In this document: piece by piece, positions 9,776 through 18,197 of the stretch
How the letters are laid out: each line of letters begins with the position of its first letter
Numbering within the stretch: position 1 is the first letter of the stretch
NCBI RefSeq assembly: GCF_014648675.1
Contig: NZ_BMRO01000013.1
Span: forward strand, 62,001 to 126,000
Source of the DNA: Actinomadura livida
Lineage (GTDB): Bacteria > Actinomycetota > Actinomycetes > Streptosporangiales > Streptosporangiaceae
Direction of reading: 5' to 3'
Length of the DNA: 64,000 bases
The notes under the pieces: model-generated
What the model was told of the DNA's origin: nothing
The model's database searches: none
What the model saw: only the letters and a program-made list of their open reading frames with translations
Program-made: the position numbers and the translations under genes

Positions 9776-11322
9776 GCGGCCCCTACGGCCCGCCCGGGCC
9801 ACCCGGGCCTTATGGCCCGTACGGTCCGCAAGGCCGTCCGGGGCCTCCAGGTCCTCCGCGGCCTCCTGGGCCCCAAGGGCATCCTGGGCCTCCCTACGGC
9901 GCGCGTCCGCCGTATGGACCGCCGCCTGGTCCGCCCCCCGGTCCCCCTTACGGGCCGCCTCGTCCTCCGTACGGTCATGGCCCTCCACCGGGCTACCGGC
10001 CACCGGTGCGGTTCTCGGAGGGCACGCACAGGCTCCACTGGGCGACGGTGCCACTGCGCGCGTTCATCTTCCTCATCATCTACTTCGTCCTGCTCGGCTT
10101 CCCGCTACTGCTGACCCAGACGGAAGACGGCATCGTCCTGGCGCTCACCCCGGACGTGCTCGCCAGGTTCCTCATCGTGACCATCCCCATGGGGTTGATC
10201 GCTGTCGGAACCGGGCTTTGGACGTGGCTCGCCCTGCGCTTCCGTGTCGACGGTGACGACCTCGTCGTCGAGACCGGTCTGCTGCGTAAGAACAAGCGCC
10301 GGATTCCGCTTTCACGCATCCAGGCCATCGACCTCGTCCGTCCCCTGGTGACACGGGTGTTCGCGCTGGCCGAGGTGCGGGTCGAACTGGCCGGCGGTGA
10401 GCGGAGCGAGATCGCGCTGCGCTACCTCGGACGCCACTCCGCCCAGCAGTTGCGCGCCGAACTCCTCGCCCTCGCCGCAGGTCTCCCCGGCCAGACGCCC
10501 GAGGCGCCCGAACGGCACGTGTGGCGCGTCTCCTTCGGCACGTTGCTGGCGTCCCTGATCCTGCGACTGCCCGTCCTTGGCACGTCCCTGCTCTTCTTCG
10601 CGTCCCTCCTGTTCCTGCTGATGTACGCGGAGGGCGGCATCCTGGCCGTCACCATCCCGGTCATGCTCGGGCTCATCCGGGCGGTTATCGCGCCACTGGT
10701 GATGTACGCCAACTTCACGGTCGCGATGTCGCCGGACGGTATCCGCCTCCGCTACGGCCTCCTGGAGACACGGATGCAGACGCTTCCTCCGGGACGCGTC
10801 CAGGCGGTCAGCATCATCGAACCGGCGCTCTGGCGCACTCTCGGCTGGGCCCGGATCGAGGTCACCGTCGCGGGGTACGCGGGTGAGCGCCAGGCGTTGT
10901 CCTCCACGCTCCTGCCCGTCGCGCCCCGGCACGTCGCCATGCACCTGGTCTCCCAGGTGTTCCCCGGGACGAACATTGACGCCGTCTCCCTCATCCCGGC
11001 GTCCTCCAAGGGGGTGGCGATCGACCGGGCGGACGGCGCCGGAACCGACGACGTGGTCTTCGTGGCCCGGCACGGCTGGCCCTGCCGCCGCACCGACGTG
11101 ATCGCCCACGCCCGGGCGCAGTCGGTTCGGCTCACGGTGAACCCGTTCCAGCGTCTCCTCGGCCTCGCGACCGTCCACGTGGACGCGCCCCCAGGGCCTG
11201 TCCAGGTCGCCGCCGCCGACCGGGATCTGGGCGAGGCTCGCGCGATCGTCGAATCGACCGCCCGCCGGGCCCTCGCCGCCCGCCGGTCGGGCGGCGGGGA
11301 TCCGACCCGCTGGGCGCGCTGA
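9772..11322 (+). CDS. Multi-PH-domain membrane protein (YdbT-like) with collagen-like N-terminus
   Basis: This 516-residue protein begins with about 78 residues of Gly-Pro-Xaa-like repeats. Pairs of transmembrane helices follow near 92-115 and 130-150, then a bPH2 domain (GLLRKNKRRIPLSRIQAIDL). A second helix pair lies near 250-305, then a second bPH2 unit (YGLLETRMQTLPPGRVQAVS) and a more divergent third one near 420-480. This matches the YdbT architecture. It overlaps the YdbS-like gene by four bases. The role is unknown; the Bacillus homologues have been linked to resistance to a bacteriocin, as I recall. Confidence 0.85.
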   Translation: MSGPYGPPGPPGPYGPYGPQGRPGPPGPPRPPGPQGHPGPPYGARPPYGPPPGPPPGPPYGPPRPPYGHGPPPGYRPPVRFSEGTHRLHWATVPLRAFIFLIIYFVLLGFPLLLTQTEDGIVLALTPDVLARFLIVTIPMGLIAVGTGLWTWLALRFRVDGDDLVVETGLLRKNKRRIPLSRIQAIDLVRPLVTRVFALAEVRVELAGGERSEIALRYLGRHSAQQLRAELLALAAGLPGQTPEAPERHVWRVSFGTLLASLILRLPVLGTSLLFFASLLFLLMYAEGGILAVTIPVMLGLIRAVIAPLVMYANFTVAMSPDGIRLRYGLLETRMQTLPPGRVQAVSIIEPALWRTLGWARIEVTVAGYAGERQALSSTLLPVAPRHVAMHLVSQVFPGTNIDAVSLIPASSKGVAIDRADGAGTDDVVFVARHGWPCRRTDVIAHARAQSVRLTVNPFQRLLGLATVHVDAPPGPVQVAAADRDLGEARAIVESTARRALAARRSGGGDPTRWAR

Positions 11323-11326
11323 GGAG

Positions 11327-11335
11327 TTATCCACA
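11327..11335 (+). promoter_or_regulatory. Perfect DnaA box
   Basis: TTATCCACA lies four bases after the YdbT-like stop codon. It is the strict E. coli DnaA box, and the following ACCT is shared with the copy at 40308. There is no box cluster or dnaA/dnaN gene, so it is not an origin. Confidence 0.5.
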
Positions 11336-11388
11336 ACCTCGCGTTCCTCTTCCCGGCGCTGCCGGGACCCCCGAGCATGGAACCCGGT

Positions 11389-11417
11389 CGGCCCGCTCAT
11401 GGCCGGGGGGCGGGCCG
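11389..11417. terminator. Possible bidirectional terminator
   Basis: CGGCCCGC (11389-11396) and GCGGGCCG (11410-11417) form an 8-bp stem between the convergent YdbT-like and deacetylase genes. The 13-base loop and lack of a T-tract make the call moderate. Confidence 0.45.
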
Positions 11418-11457
11418 GCTCCACGACGCCCCGGCCGGAAGGCGCCGGGCGTCGGAG

Positions 11458-12390
11458 TCACGGGGCGACCGCGATCGCGTGGAAGGGGGTGTCGGCGAAG
11501 GCGATCTGGCGTGAAGTGAAGGCGATCTTGCCGGGGTGGAGCCCGCGGTCGCGCAGCTCGCTGATGATCTGCGGAAGAGCGTCGATGGACGCCTGCGCCC
11601 AGTCGTGCATCAGGAAGATGCCGCCGGGGCGGAGCGCGCGGGCGGCGGCCACGATCTCGTCCGGGGTCGCTCCGGCCCAGTCTCGGGAATCGACCGTCCA
11701 GAGCACCTCGAGCAGGTTAAGGCGCACTTCAGCGGCCCTGACCTGGTCATTCGTCTCGCCATAGGGCGGCCGGAAAAGCGAGGTCCACTCGCCGGTGATG
11801 CGATGCAGGATCTGCTGGGCGCGGAGGATCTCCGTGAAGGAGGCGGATTCGGAGATGTCAGGGAGGTGAGGATGCGTCTCGGTGTGGTTGCCGATCCACA
11901 TCCGGGCCTTCTGCTGGGCGCGCACTAGGTCGGGCCGGGCTTCGGCGTGGTCGCCCCGGTTGAAGAAGGTGGCCCTGGCGCCGGCGGTCAGCAACTTGTC
12001 CAGCAGGGTTGGCAACGTCGCCGGCGTCGGCCCGTCATCAAAGGTGAGCGCGACATGCCCGCTGGGGTCCTCACGCCCCGCCTCCGGATGGGAGGTTCCC
12101 GGTTCCCCGCGCGCGGTATCAGCTGAGGCGGCGGACCACGACACCGGCAGCCGGTCCATCGCAGCGAAATGACGGACATGGGAGCTGACGAGTTCCTCCA
12201 AGTTCCGTGACCCCCACGGATCACGCGAACTCTGCAAACTCCGCGAATGCTGCGCCGGCTTCGGCCAACTCGCCGGGCCCTGAGGCGCCCTGTCCTCGAA
12301 CTCCCCCGCGGACGTGGACGCGGACGTGGGTGCATGCTCGCGGAGGTTGCGGCGCGGTGCTAGGGCGTCTGGAGACATTGCGCGAAACAT
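11458..12390 (-). CDS. Polysaccharide deacetylase (NodB domain)
   Basis: The C-terminal 200 residues form a carbohydrate esterase 4 domain: TFDDGPTP carries the catalytic base and metal aspartates, NHTETHPHL the metal histidines, RPPYGETN motif 3, VLWTVDSRDW motif 4 and MHDW motif 5. Substrates of this family are chitin, peptidoglycan or acetylxylan; the sequence does not decide. The N-terminal ~110 residues are polar and low in complexity, with no clear signal peptide, so the true start may be further in (12378 or 12159 are possible). It is divergent from the SGNH hydrolase gene, and both promoters carry TTCGAA elements. Confidence 0.88.
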   Translation of the reverse strand: MFRAMSPDALAPRRNLREHAPTSASTSAGEFEDRAPQGPASWPKPAQHSRSLQSSRDPWGSRNLEELVSSHVRHFAAMDRLPVSWSAASADTARGEPGTSHPEAGREDPSGHVALTFDDGPTPATLPTLLDKLLTAGARATFFNRGDHAEARPDLVRAQQKARMWIGNHTETHPHLPDISESASFTEILRAQQILHRITGEWTSLFRPPYGETNDQVRAAEVRLNLLEVLWTVDSRDWAGATPDEIVAAARALRPGGIFLMHDWAQASIDALPQIISELRDRGLHPGKIAFTSRQIAFADTPFHAIAVAP

Positions 12391-12404
12391 CTCCCGCGAA
12401 ACAT

Positions 12405-12410
12405 TTCGAA
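12405..12410. promoter_or_regulatory. TTCGAA element on the deacetylase side
   Basis: TTCGAA followed by AAACT gives an 11-mer identical to that starting at 12600 in the opposite promoter. It sits about 24 bases downstream of the deacetylase -10. Two copies of CGCGAAACAT 15 bases apart (12381-12390 and 12396-12405) adjoin it. Confidence 0.45.
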
Positions 12411-12433
12411 AAACTCTCGGCGGATTGATCGGT

Positions 12434-12463
12434 ACGGTACGCCCGGTCCGTACACATGGTCAA
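12434..12463 (-). promoter_or_regulatory. Candidate promoter of the deacetylase gene
   Basis: On the minus strand, TTGACC (12458-12463) and TACCGT (12434-12439) are separated by 18 bases, fitting the vegetative pattern TTGACN / TANNNT. It reads toward the deacetylase. Confidence 0.5.
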
Positions 12464-12561
12464 TGGGCATCTCCCTGTACCTCTAGAAGCCCGACAGCCT
12501 TACGTCTCTGCCTGTCCGGAGGTTCGTCGGCAAGGTGCGGCACATGGAGAGGAGTTGATCC

Positions 12562-12590
12562 TTGACGGACTGATTGTGGCGACGTACGTT
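12562..12590 (+). promoter_or_regulatory. Candidate promoter of the SGNH hydrolase gene
   Basis: TTGACG (12562-12567) and TACGTT (12585-12590) are separated by exactly 17 bases. The expected transcription start, near 12597, falls at the edge of the TTCGAA array. Confidence 0.6.
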
Positions 12591-12599
12591 CTTCGGGAA

Positions 12600-12625
12600 T
12601 TCGAAAAACTTCGAAAGTTTTCGAA
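12600..12625. promoter_or_regulatory. Triple TTCGAA operator array with 10-bp period
   Basis: TTCGAA occurs at 12600-12605, 12610-12615 and 12620-12625, one helical turn apart. The flanks also pair as TTCGAAAA with TTTTCGAA, so the whole block is close to a palindrome. It lies just downstream of the -10 of the SGNH hydrolase promoter, where a repressor would block initiation. I do not recognise the binding protein. Confidence 0.6.
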
Positions 12626-12768
12626 CTCTCTATCCCGTTCGCGGAGTCGATCGGAGACCCGTGGTGAGACGCTCCCGTCCAAGAACATTCCCGCTGATCC
12701 CATCCCTCCGGAGCCGCTGGCGGACGCTTCAGGCGGGCGCACTCCCCGTCCGGGGGTACGAAGCGTCC

Positions 12769-14109
12769 ATGCGTGGCCGTCCGGCCGCCCTCGCGGTACT
12801 TGTGGCGGCCCTCGTGCTGGCATCGTTCTCGCTCTCTGCCCCCGGCGCGGAGGGGACGCCCCGTGCGGCCGAAGGCCGGGCGGCACCGAAGATTCATGGC
12901 CACTGGGTCGACACGTGGGTCTCGATGCCGCAGCTGACCGAGCCCCACAACATGCCGCCCCCGCCGTTCACGCAGGACGACGTCGTGCTCAAGGACGCCA
13001 CGCTGCGCCAGACCATCCGCGTGGCGGTCGGCGGACGCAACATGCGGCTTCGGTTCTCCAATGCGTTCGGCGGTGCGGACCTGCCCATCACCAGGGTCTC
13101 GGTGGCGCTGCCGGACGGCGGGCAGGCGGGCGTCGACTCGATCCAGCCCGGTACGTCCCGTCCGGTGACCTTCAACGGCAAGCCGTCGGTCGTCATCCCG
13201 GTCGGCGCGCAGATGGTCACCGATCCGCTGAGCTTCCCGGTGGCGCCCCGATCCATCCTCACCGTGACGCTCTACCTTGCGGAAGGACAAGCGTCCACCG
13301 ACATCACGTCTCACCCCGGGTCCAGGACCACGTCCTACCTGGTGGCCGGAGACCACGTCGAAGACACCGATCTCCCTGGGGCGACCGGGACGGACCACTG
13401 GTACTTCCTCAGCGGTATCGAAACGTGGGCCAAGCCGTCGACTGCGGCGGCCGTCATGCTGGGCGACTCGCTCACCGACGGGCGGGGCTCGACGACCAAC
13501 ATGAACGACCGCTGGCCCGACCAGCTGCTGGACCGTCTGCAGTCACATCCGGCCACGTCCGACATCGCGGTCGTGAACCAAGCGGCCGGCGGCAACCGGG
13601 TCCTCAATGACGGGCTGGGTCCCAACGTCCTCGCGCGCTTGGACCGGGACGTGCTGGCGCAGAGCGGCGTCAAATGGCTGGTCGTCTTCGAGGGCGTCAA
13701 CGACATCGGCACCGCCGAGGCCACCCCGGCGGCGCAGAAGAAGGTCGCCGACGGGCTGATCGCGGCCTACGAACAGATCATCGTCCGTGCCCATGCGCAG
13801 GGCATCCGCGTGTACGGAGCTACGCTCACGCCGTTCGGCGGCAACACCATGTACGACGACGAGAACGGATACCGCGAGGACGCCCGCAAGACCGTCAACG
13901 ACTGGATCCGCACCAGCCGCCGCTTCGACGCGGTCATCGACTTCGACCGCGCCGCACGCGATCCGGCCGACCCGCGACGCCTGAACCCGGCCCTCGACAC
14001 CGGCGACCACCTGCACCTGAGCCCCGCCGGATACAAGGCCCTGGCGGACGCAGTCCCGGCCCGACTCTTCCAACACAGGCCCCTACCCCCGACCTTCGGC
14101 TTCAGATGA
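12769..14109 (+). CDS. Secreted SGNH/GDSL hydrolase
   Basis: This is a predicted exported esterase/lipase-type hydrolase. The ATG at 12769 gives an N-terminal signal peptide (MRGRPAALAVLVAALVLASF), which is why I prefer it to upstream starts. A beta-rich N-terminal domain spans about 30-220. Catalytic blocks follow: GDSLTDG with Ser234, AAGGNRVL, GVNDIG, and DHLHLSPAG with the Asp-His pair near the C-terminus. It has 446 residues. The substrate is unknown; pairing with a divergent polysaccharide deacetylase suggests deacylation of a polysaccharide, which is inference. Confidence 0.9.
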   Translation: MRGRPAALAVLVAALVLASFSLSAPGAEGTPRAAEGRAAPKIHGHWVDTWVSMPQLTEPHNMPPPPFTQDDVVLKDATLRQTIRVAVGGRNMRLRFSNAFGGADLPITRVSVALPDGGQAGVDSIQPGTSRPVTFNGKPSVVIPVGAQMVTDPLSFPVAPRSILTVTLYLAEGQASTDITSHPGSRTTSYLVAGDHVEDTDLPGATGTDHWYFLSGIETWAKPSTAAAVMLGDSLTDGRGSTTNMNDRWPDQLLDRLQSHPATSDIAVVNQAAGGNRVLNDGLGPNVLARLDRDVLAQSGVKWLVVFEGVNDIGTAEATPAAQKKVADGLIAAYEQIIVRAHAQGIRVYGATLTPFGGNTMYDDENGYREDARKTVNDWIRTSRRFDAVIDFDRAARDPADPRRLNPALDTGDHLHLSPAGYKALADAVPARLFQHRPLPPTFGFR

Positions 14110-14128
14110 GGCGGCGAGGGTTGTTTGT

Positions 14129-14176
14129 GGGAGGGGAGTTGGGGGGGCGTGAGGTGGGCGGTGGGGTGAGGCGGGG
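14129..14176 (+). other. G-run-rich intergenic stretch
   Basis: The gap between the SGNH hydrolase and P450 genes holds many runs of three to seven G on the + strand, enough for G-quadruplex formation. No gene is supported here. Confidence 0.4.
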
Positions 14177-14275
14177 ATGAGCAGGGCGTCGGTCGCCGTG
14201 GATTGGGTCGGCCGAGTTGTGGGAGCAACCGAGCCGTTGGTGTCGGCGGCCGGCGCCCGCCCGTCTTCGCGCTGC

Positions 14276-14304
14276 TTCGGACTGGTGCGAAGGACGATTA
14301 TGGT
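14276..14304 (+). promoter_or_regulatory. Candidate promoter for the P450 gene (leaderless)
   Basis: TTCGGA (14276-14281) and TATGGT (14299-14304) are 17 bases apart. The -10 ends six bases before the ATG, and no Shine-Dalgarno site with good spacing is present, so the message may be leaderless. Confidence 0.4.
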
Positions 14305-14310
14305 CGGATC

Positions 14311-15519
14311 ATGTCTGATCTGGCGTATGACCCCTGGTCCCCCGAGTTCGTCGCGGACCCCTATCCGGTGTTCGAGCGGCTCCGTGCCGAGCGTCCGGTG
14401 TTCTACCACGAGGCCACCGACCAATGGGTGATCAGCCGGTATGAGGACGTCGACGCGCTGCTGCGGGATCGGCGGCTCGGACGGTCGTATCTCCATGTCG
14501 CGACTCATGAGGAGTTCGGGCGTGAGCCGGAGGCCGACTTCCTCAAGCCGTTCTGGGACCTGATCCGCGCCGGGATGCTGGACGTCGAGCCGCCCACGCA
14601 CACGCGGCTGCGGCGTCTGGTGTCCAAGGCGTTCACCGCCCGCATGGTGGAGGGCCTGCGCCCGACGATCAGGCGGCTCGCCGGGGAGTTGGCCGCGGAA
14701 CTTGTGGCCAAGGGCGGCGGTGACCTGCTCGCCGAGGTCGCCGAGCCCCTGCCGGTGAACGTGATCGCGGAAATGCTCGGCGTCCCCGTGGAGGATCGGC
14801 ATCTCCTGCGTCCGTGGTCGGCCGACATCTGCGGGATGTACGAGTTGAACCCGCCGCTCGAGGCGCAGCGGACGGCCGTCCGCGCCGCCGTGGACTTCTC
14901 CGACTACCTGCGCGGCCTGGCACGCACCCGGCGGGACGAGCCGCGCGACGACCTCATCACCGCGCTCACCCAGGTCATGGACGAGGGCGACCGGCTCACC
15001 GAGGACGAGCTGATCGGAACCTGCGTCCTCCTGCTCAACGCCGGACATGAGGCCACGGTCAACGCGACCGGCAACGGCTGGTGGTCGCTGTTCCGCAACC
15101 CCGGCGAGTTGGAGCGCCTCCGCGCCGACCCGTCGCTCATCCCGACGGCCGTTGAGGAACTGCTGCGCTACGACACTCCGGCGCCCATGTTCGAACGCTG
15201 GGTCCTGGAGGACATCACGGTCGCCGGTGTCGACATCCCGCGTGGCGCCGAGGTCGCACTGCAATTCGCGTCCGCCAACCGCGACCCCGAGGTCTTCGCC
15301 GATCCGAACAGGTTCGACCTGTCCCGCGACCCGAACCCGCACATCACCTTCGGTCTCGGCATCCACTACTGCCTGGGCGCCCCATTGGCCCGCATCGAAC
15401 TCGCCGAATCTTTCGGCGCACTGCTCCGGCAAGCCCCTGGCCTGCGCTTGTCTACAGAACCGAAGTGGAAGCCCGGCTACGTCCTACGCGGCCTGCAGTC
15501 CCTCCACGTGGAGTGCTGA
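14311..15519 (+). CDS. Cytochrome P450
   Basis: This is a soluble class I bacterial P450 of 402 residues. The I-helix motif AGHEATVN near residue 245 has the usual acid-threonine pair, the EELLR segment gives the K-helix ExxR, and FGLGIHYCLG supplies the heme thiolate Cys354. No ferredoxin or reductase gene is adjacent, so electrons must come from partners elsewhere. There is no biosynthetic cluster around it. The substrate is unknown. Confidence 0.94.
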   Translation: MSDLAYDPWSPEFVADPYPVFERLRAERPVFYHEATDQWVISRYEDVDALLRDRRLGRSYLHVATHEEFGREPEADFLKPFWDLIRAGMLDVEPPTHTRLRRLVSKAFTARMVEGLRPTIRRLAGELAAELVAKGGGDLLAEVAEPLPVNVIAEMLGVPVEDRHLLRPWSADICGMYELNPPLEAQRTAVRAAVDFSDYLRGLARTRRDEPRDDLITALTQVMDEGDRLTEDELIGTCVLLLNAGHEATVNATGNGWWSLFRNPGELERLRADPSLIPTAVEELLRYDTPAPMFERWVLEDITVAGVDIPRGAEVALQFASANRDPEVFADPNRFDLSRDPNPHITFGLGIHYCLGAPLARIELAESFGALLRQAPGLRLSTEPKWKPGYVLRGLQSLHVEC

Positions 15520-15816
15520 CCTCACCGCTTCACCTTCGCGGTGTGTCCCCGCGCCGGTGATCCTCGCCGCGCTCCGCTGCGCGAGACGGCCTATCCGGCG
15601 GGCTCCGCTGCGCTACCCGCTGTGGCACTCGGTGCTGCCCTCGGGTGATCGTCCGCGCACGCCTGCGCGAGTGCGTCCGGGTCGAGGTGCTCCACGCCTA
15701 GGTGCGGGTCCTCGTCGCTGGCCGCGCGGAAGCCTTCAGCAGGCGTCTCGCGTCCGGTTGCTGGGCCGGGTTTGATTTTGCGGCTTGCAGGCACTGCCCC
15801 AAGGGGAGTGCTGGCT
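15520..15816. other. Non-coding convergent region with short repeats
   Basis: I see no supportable gene in this 297-base gap between the P450 and methyltransferase genes. It contains two copies of GCTCCGCTGCGC about 50 bases apart and several short GC-rich inverted repeats. It could be a terminator region or a decayed sequence. Confidence 0.4.
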
Positions 15817-16860
15817 TCAGCATCTCGGCTTACCGCTATGCAGGGCGTCGCGTCCTGGGGTCAGTGGGGGAGGGATCGGGATGTTGGTGGTTTGGGCCAG
15901 CCAGCCGAAGCCGCCCAGGCCGGAGGGGTCGGTCAGTTCGGCGTCCTCGCCGGCGTGGCACAGGGCGGCGACGTAGGCGCGGGGGTCGCGGTGGGCCAGG
16001 TCCAGGGGTGGGCGGGTTCCGGTGAGGCCGAGGGCGCGCAGGGCGTCGCGCTGGGTCGTCAGGAGGGTGGCCGTGGCGCCGGCGCGTTCGCCGGCGGTCG
16101 TGCAGGCGTCCAGTGCGACATGGGCGGTGACGTCGCAGGAGCCGTCCGGGACGGCGGGCACGGTCGACCCGTCGCGGTAGCCGGTCAGGGTTCCGTACAC
16201 CGGACGCGACTCCCGCGTATGCGAGTAGTCGACGGCGAGCGCGAGTCCCCGGGAGAGCCGTCCGATCACCGAGGCCCAGGCGGCGCAGCGGGGGTGGCCG
16301 ATCTCGGCGCGGTCGCCGGGTTCGCGGAGCGGCCACCAGCGGTCCAGCCACGCGCGGTCCTCGGCGGACGGGACGGGCCCCGGCCGCTCGCTGCCGGTGG
16401 ACGGGTCGACCAGGACGGTCCGGACGCCGTCCGGTGTCCGCTCGACGACGTCCAGCGGGATGTTGTCGAGCCACTCGTTCGCCACGGCGAGGCCGGTGAT
16501 GCGGTCGGGCAGGTCCGGGCGCCAGACGATCCGCGGTGAGATCTCGGCCGGACGCGGTGCGATCTCCACGGCGGTCGGAACGAGCCGCGGCACCAGATCG
16601 GCGGGGGCGCAGGCCAGGATGTTGCTCACCAGGTGCCCCGACCCCGCGCCGATGTCGACGACGTCCAGCCGCTCGGGGTGGCCGAGCAGGACGTCGACCT
16701 CGACCAGCAGGCGGGCGATGGCCGCGGCGAAGCGCGGGGAGGCGTGCACCGAGGTGCGGAAGTGCTCGGCGGGACGCTCCCCGCGCCGGTAGAAACCGTT
16801 CTCCCCGTAGAGCGCCCGTTCCATAGCGGTGCGCCATGTCAGCCATTCCAACGCCGCCAC
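15817..16860 (-). CDS. MidA-type SAM-dependent methyltransferase
   Basis: The 347-residue protein has a class I SAM-binding motif DIGAGSGHL at 69-77 and the ANEWLDNIPLDVV segment typical of the MidA/NDUFAF7 family (COG1565). Human NDUFAF7 dimethylates an arginine of the complex I subunit NDUFS2, the homologue of NuoD; an orphan NuoD-like gene lies 7 kb away in this window. The start is a GTG without a Shine-Dalgarno site; TAACGT seven bases upstream suggests a leaderless message, and an ATG at 16824 is an alternative. It is divergent from a histidine kinase gene. Confidence 0.85.
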   Translation of the reverse strand: MAALEWLTWRTAMERALYGENGFYRRGERPAEHFRTSVHASPRFAAAIARLLVEVDVLLGHPERLDVVDIGAGSGHLVSNILACAPADLVPRLVPTAVEIAPRPAEISPRIVWRPDLPDRITGLAVANEWLDNIPLDVVERTPDGVRTVLVDPSTGSERPGPVPSAEDRAWLDRWWPLREPGDRAEIGHPRCAAWASVIGRLSRGLALAVDYSHTRESRPVYGTLTGYRDGSTVPAVPDGSCDVTAHVALDACTTAGERAGATATLLTTQRDALRALGLTGTRPPLDLAHRDPRAYVAALCHAGEDAELTDPSGLGGFGWLAQTTNIPIPPPLTPGRDALHSGKPRC

Positions 16861-16994
16861 GACTGCGACGTTACCGCGAGCGACCCCGCCCGCTGCGCCT
16901 TTGCGGCCTGGGCCCCGGCGGTGTCCCTTCGGTGGAGGCCGGGTCCGACCTGCGGTTGATTCTGGGGTCGGGCGGGCGTCCGTACCCTGTCCGT

Positions 16995-18167
16995 ATGGTG
17001 GCGGGCGCGTGGGACTGGCTGCGGCGTAAGAAGCCGCTGGTCGATGCGTTCTACGCGATGCCGCTGGTGGTCTTCTCCGCGCCTTCGCTGGTCGGCGGGC
17101 ATCACGGGATCGGCGCGTGGGGGCTCGCGCTGCTGACGTTCGGGCTTCTCGCGCCGCTCGTCCTGCGCCGGACGTTCCCCCGCGCGGTCTTCGCCACGGT
17201 CGCGCTCATCTCGGCCGTGCAGTGCCTGGTGGGTGTGGAGCCCGTGCAGGCCAATATCGCCGTCCTGATGGGCCTCTATACCGTCACGGCCAGCAATTCC
17301 TTCCGCTGGGGGCTGGCGGCGGCGCTGGTCGCCGAGCTGGGCGCGCTGCTGGTGACCGTCCGGTACCCGAACAGCGCCGACGACCGGAAGTACGTGTTCG
17401 CCATGCTCACGGTGGTGGTGGCGGGCGTGTGGCTGCTCGGCCTGCACATGCGGACGCGCCGCGCCTACCTGCGCTCGGTGGAGGAGCGCGCCGAACGCCT
17501 GGAGCGCGAACGCGACAACGAGGTCAAGATGGCCATGGCCGCCGAACGGGCGCGTATCGCCCGCGAGCTGCACGACGTGGTGGCGCACAACGTCAGCGTG
17601 ATCGTGGTGCAGGCGGACGGGGCGTCCTACGCGATCGACACCGATGTCGGACGGGCCAGGCAGGCGCTCGACACGATCTCCTCGACGGGACGGCTGGCGC
17701 TGGCGGAGATGCGGCGGCTCCTCGGCGTCCTGCGCGAGGACGACGACGCCGGGGCGTTCGCGCCGCAGCCGGGGGTGGCGGAGCTGGCGGAACTGGTCGA
17801 GCACGTCCGCGCGTCGGGACTGGCGGTGGCGTTCGAGGTCGACGGGACGCCGGCGCCCATGTCGGAGGGGCGGCAGCTCACCGTTTACCGGATCGTCCAG
17901 GAGGCGCTGACCAATACGCTCAAGCACGGCGGTCCGCGTGCGGCGGTGGCGATACGGCTCCGGTACACCGGCGACGCCCTGGAGGTCCGGGTGGACGACG
18001 ACGGGCGGGGAGCGGCCGCGCCGGACGACGGGCGTGGTCACGGCATCGCCGGCATGCGTGAGCGCGTCGCGGTGTACGGCGGCACCGTCCACGCGGGACC
18101 GCGTCCGGGCGGCGGGTTCGAAGTGCTCGCGCGGATCCCGGTCCGCGAGGAGGTGGCCGCCTCGTGA
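16995..18167 (+). CDS. Sensor histidine kinase (NarL/DesK-type, HisKA_3)
   Basis: The 390-residue membrane kinase has four to five transmembrane segments in residues 15-155, a coiled linker, and the dimerisation motif ARELHDVVAHN with phospho-accepting His193. The ATPase domain shows EALTNTLKHG (N box), VDDDGRG (G1) and GHGIAGMRERV (G2). No periplasmic sensor domain is present, so the signal is probably sensed in or at the membrane. The partner regulator starts 30 bases downstream. The ATG at 16995 fits the first transmembrane segment. Confidence 0.93.
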   Translation: MVAGAWDWLRRKKPLVDAFYAMPLVVFSAPSLVGGHHGIGAWGLALLTFGLLAPLVLRRTFPRAVFATVALISAVQCLVGVEPVQANIAVLMGLYTVTASNSFRWGLAAALVAELGALLVTVRYPNSADDRKYVFAMLTVVVAGVWLLGLHMRTRRAYLRSVEERAERLERERDNEVKMAMAAERARIARELHDVVAHNVSVIVVQADGASYAIDTDVGRARQALDTISSTGRLALAEMRRLLGVLREDDDAGAFAPQPGVAELAELVEHVRASGLAVAFEVDGTPAPMSEGRQLTVYRIVQEALTNTLKHGGPRAAVAIRLRYTGDALEVRVDDDGRGAAAPDDGRGHGIAGMRERVAVYGGTVHAGPRPGGGFEVLARIPVREEVAAS

Positions 18168-18197
18168 GCGACGCGGCGTCATTCGACGGGAGTGTGC

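Noticed and set aside
12456..13610. 384-codon frame overlapping the SGNH hydrolase
   Set aside because: Arg/Gly/His-rich alternative frame of a gene with full catalytic blocks.
15591..15794. Possible 67-residue protein on the minus strand after the P450 gene
   Set aside because: The sequence looks protein-like in places but has no start signal or recognisable family; it could be a gene remnant, which I cannot show.
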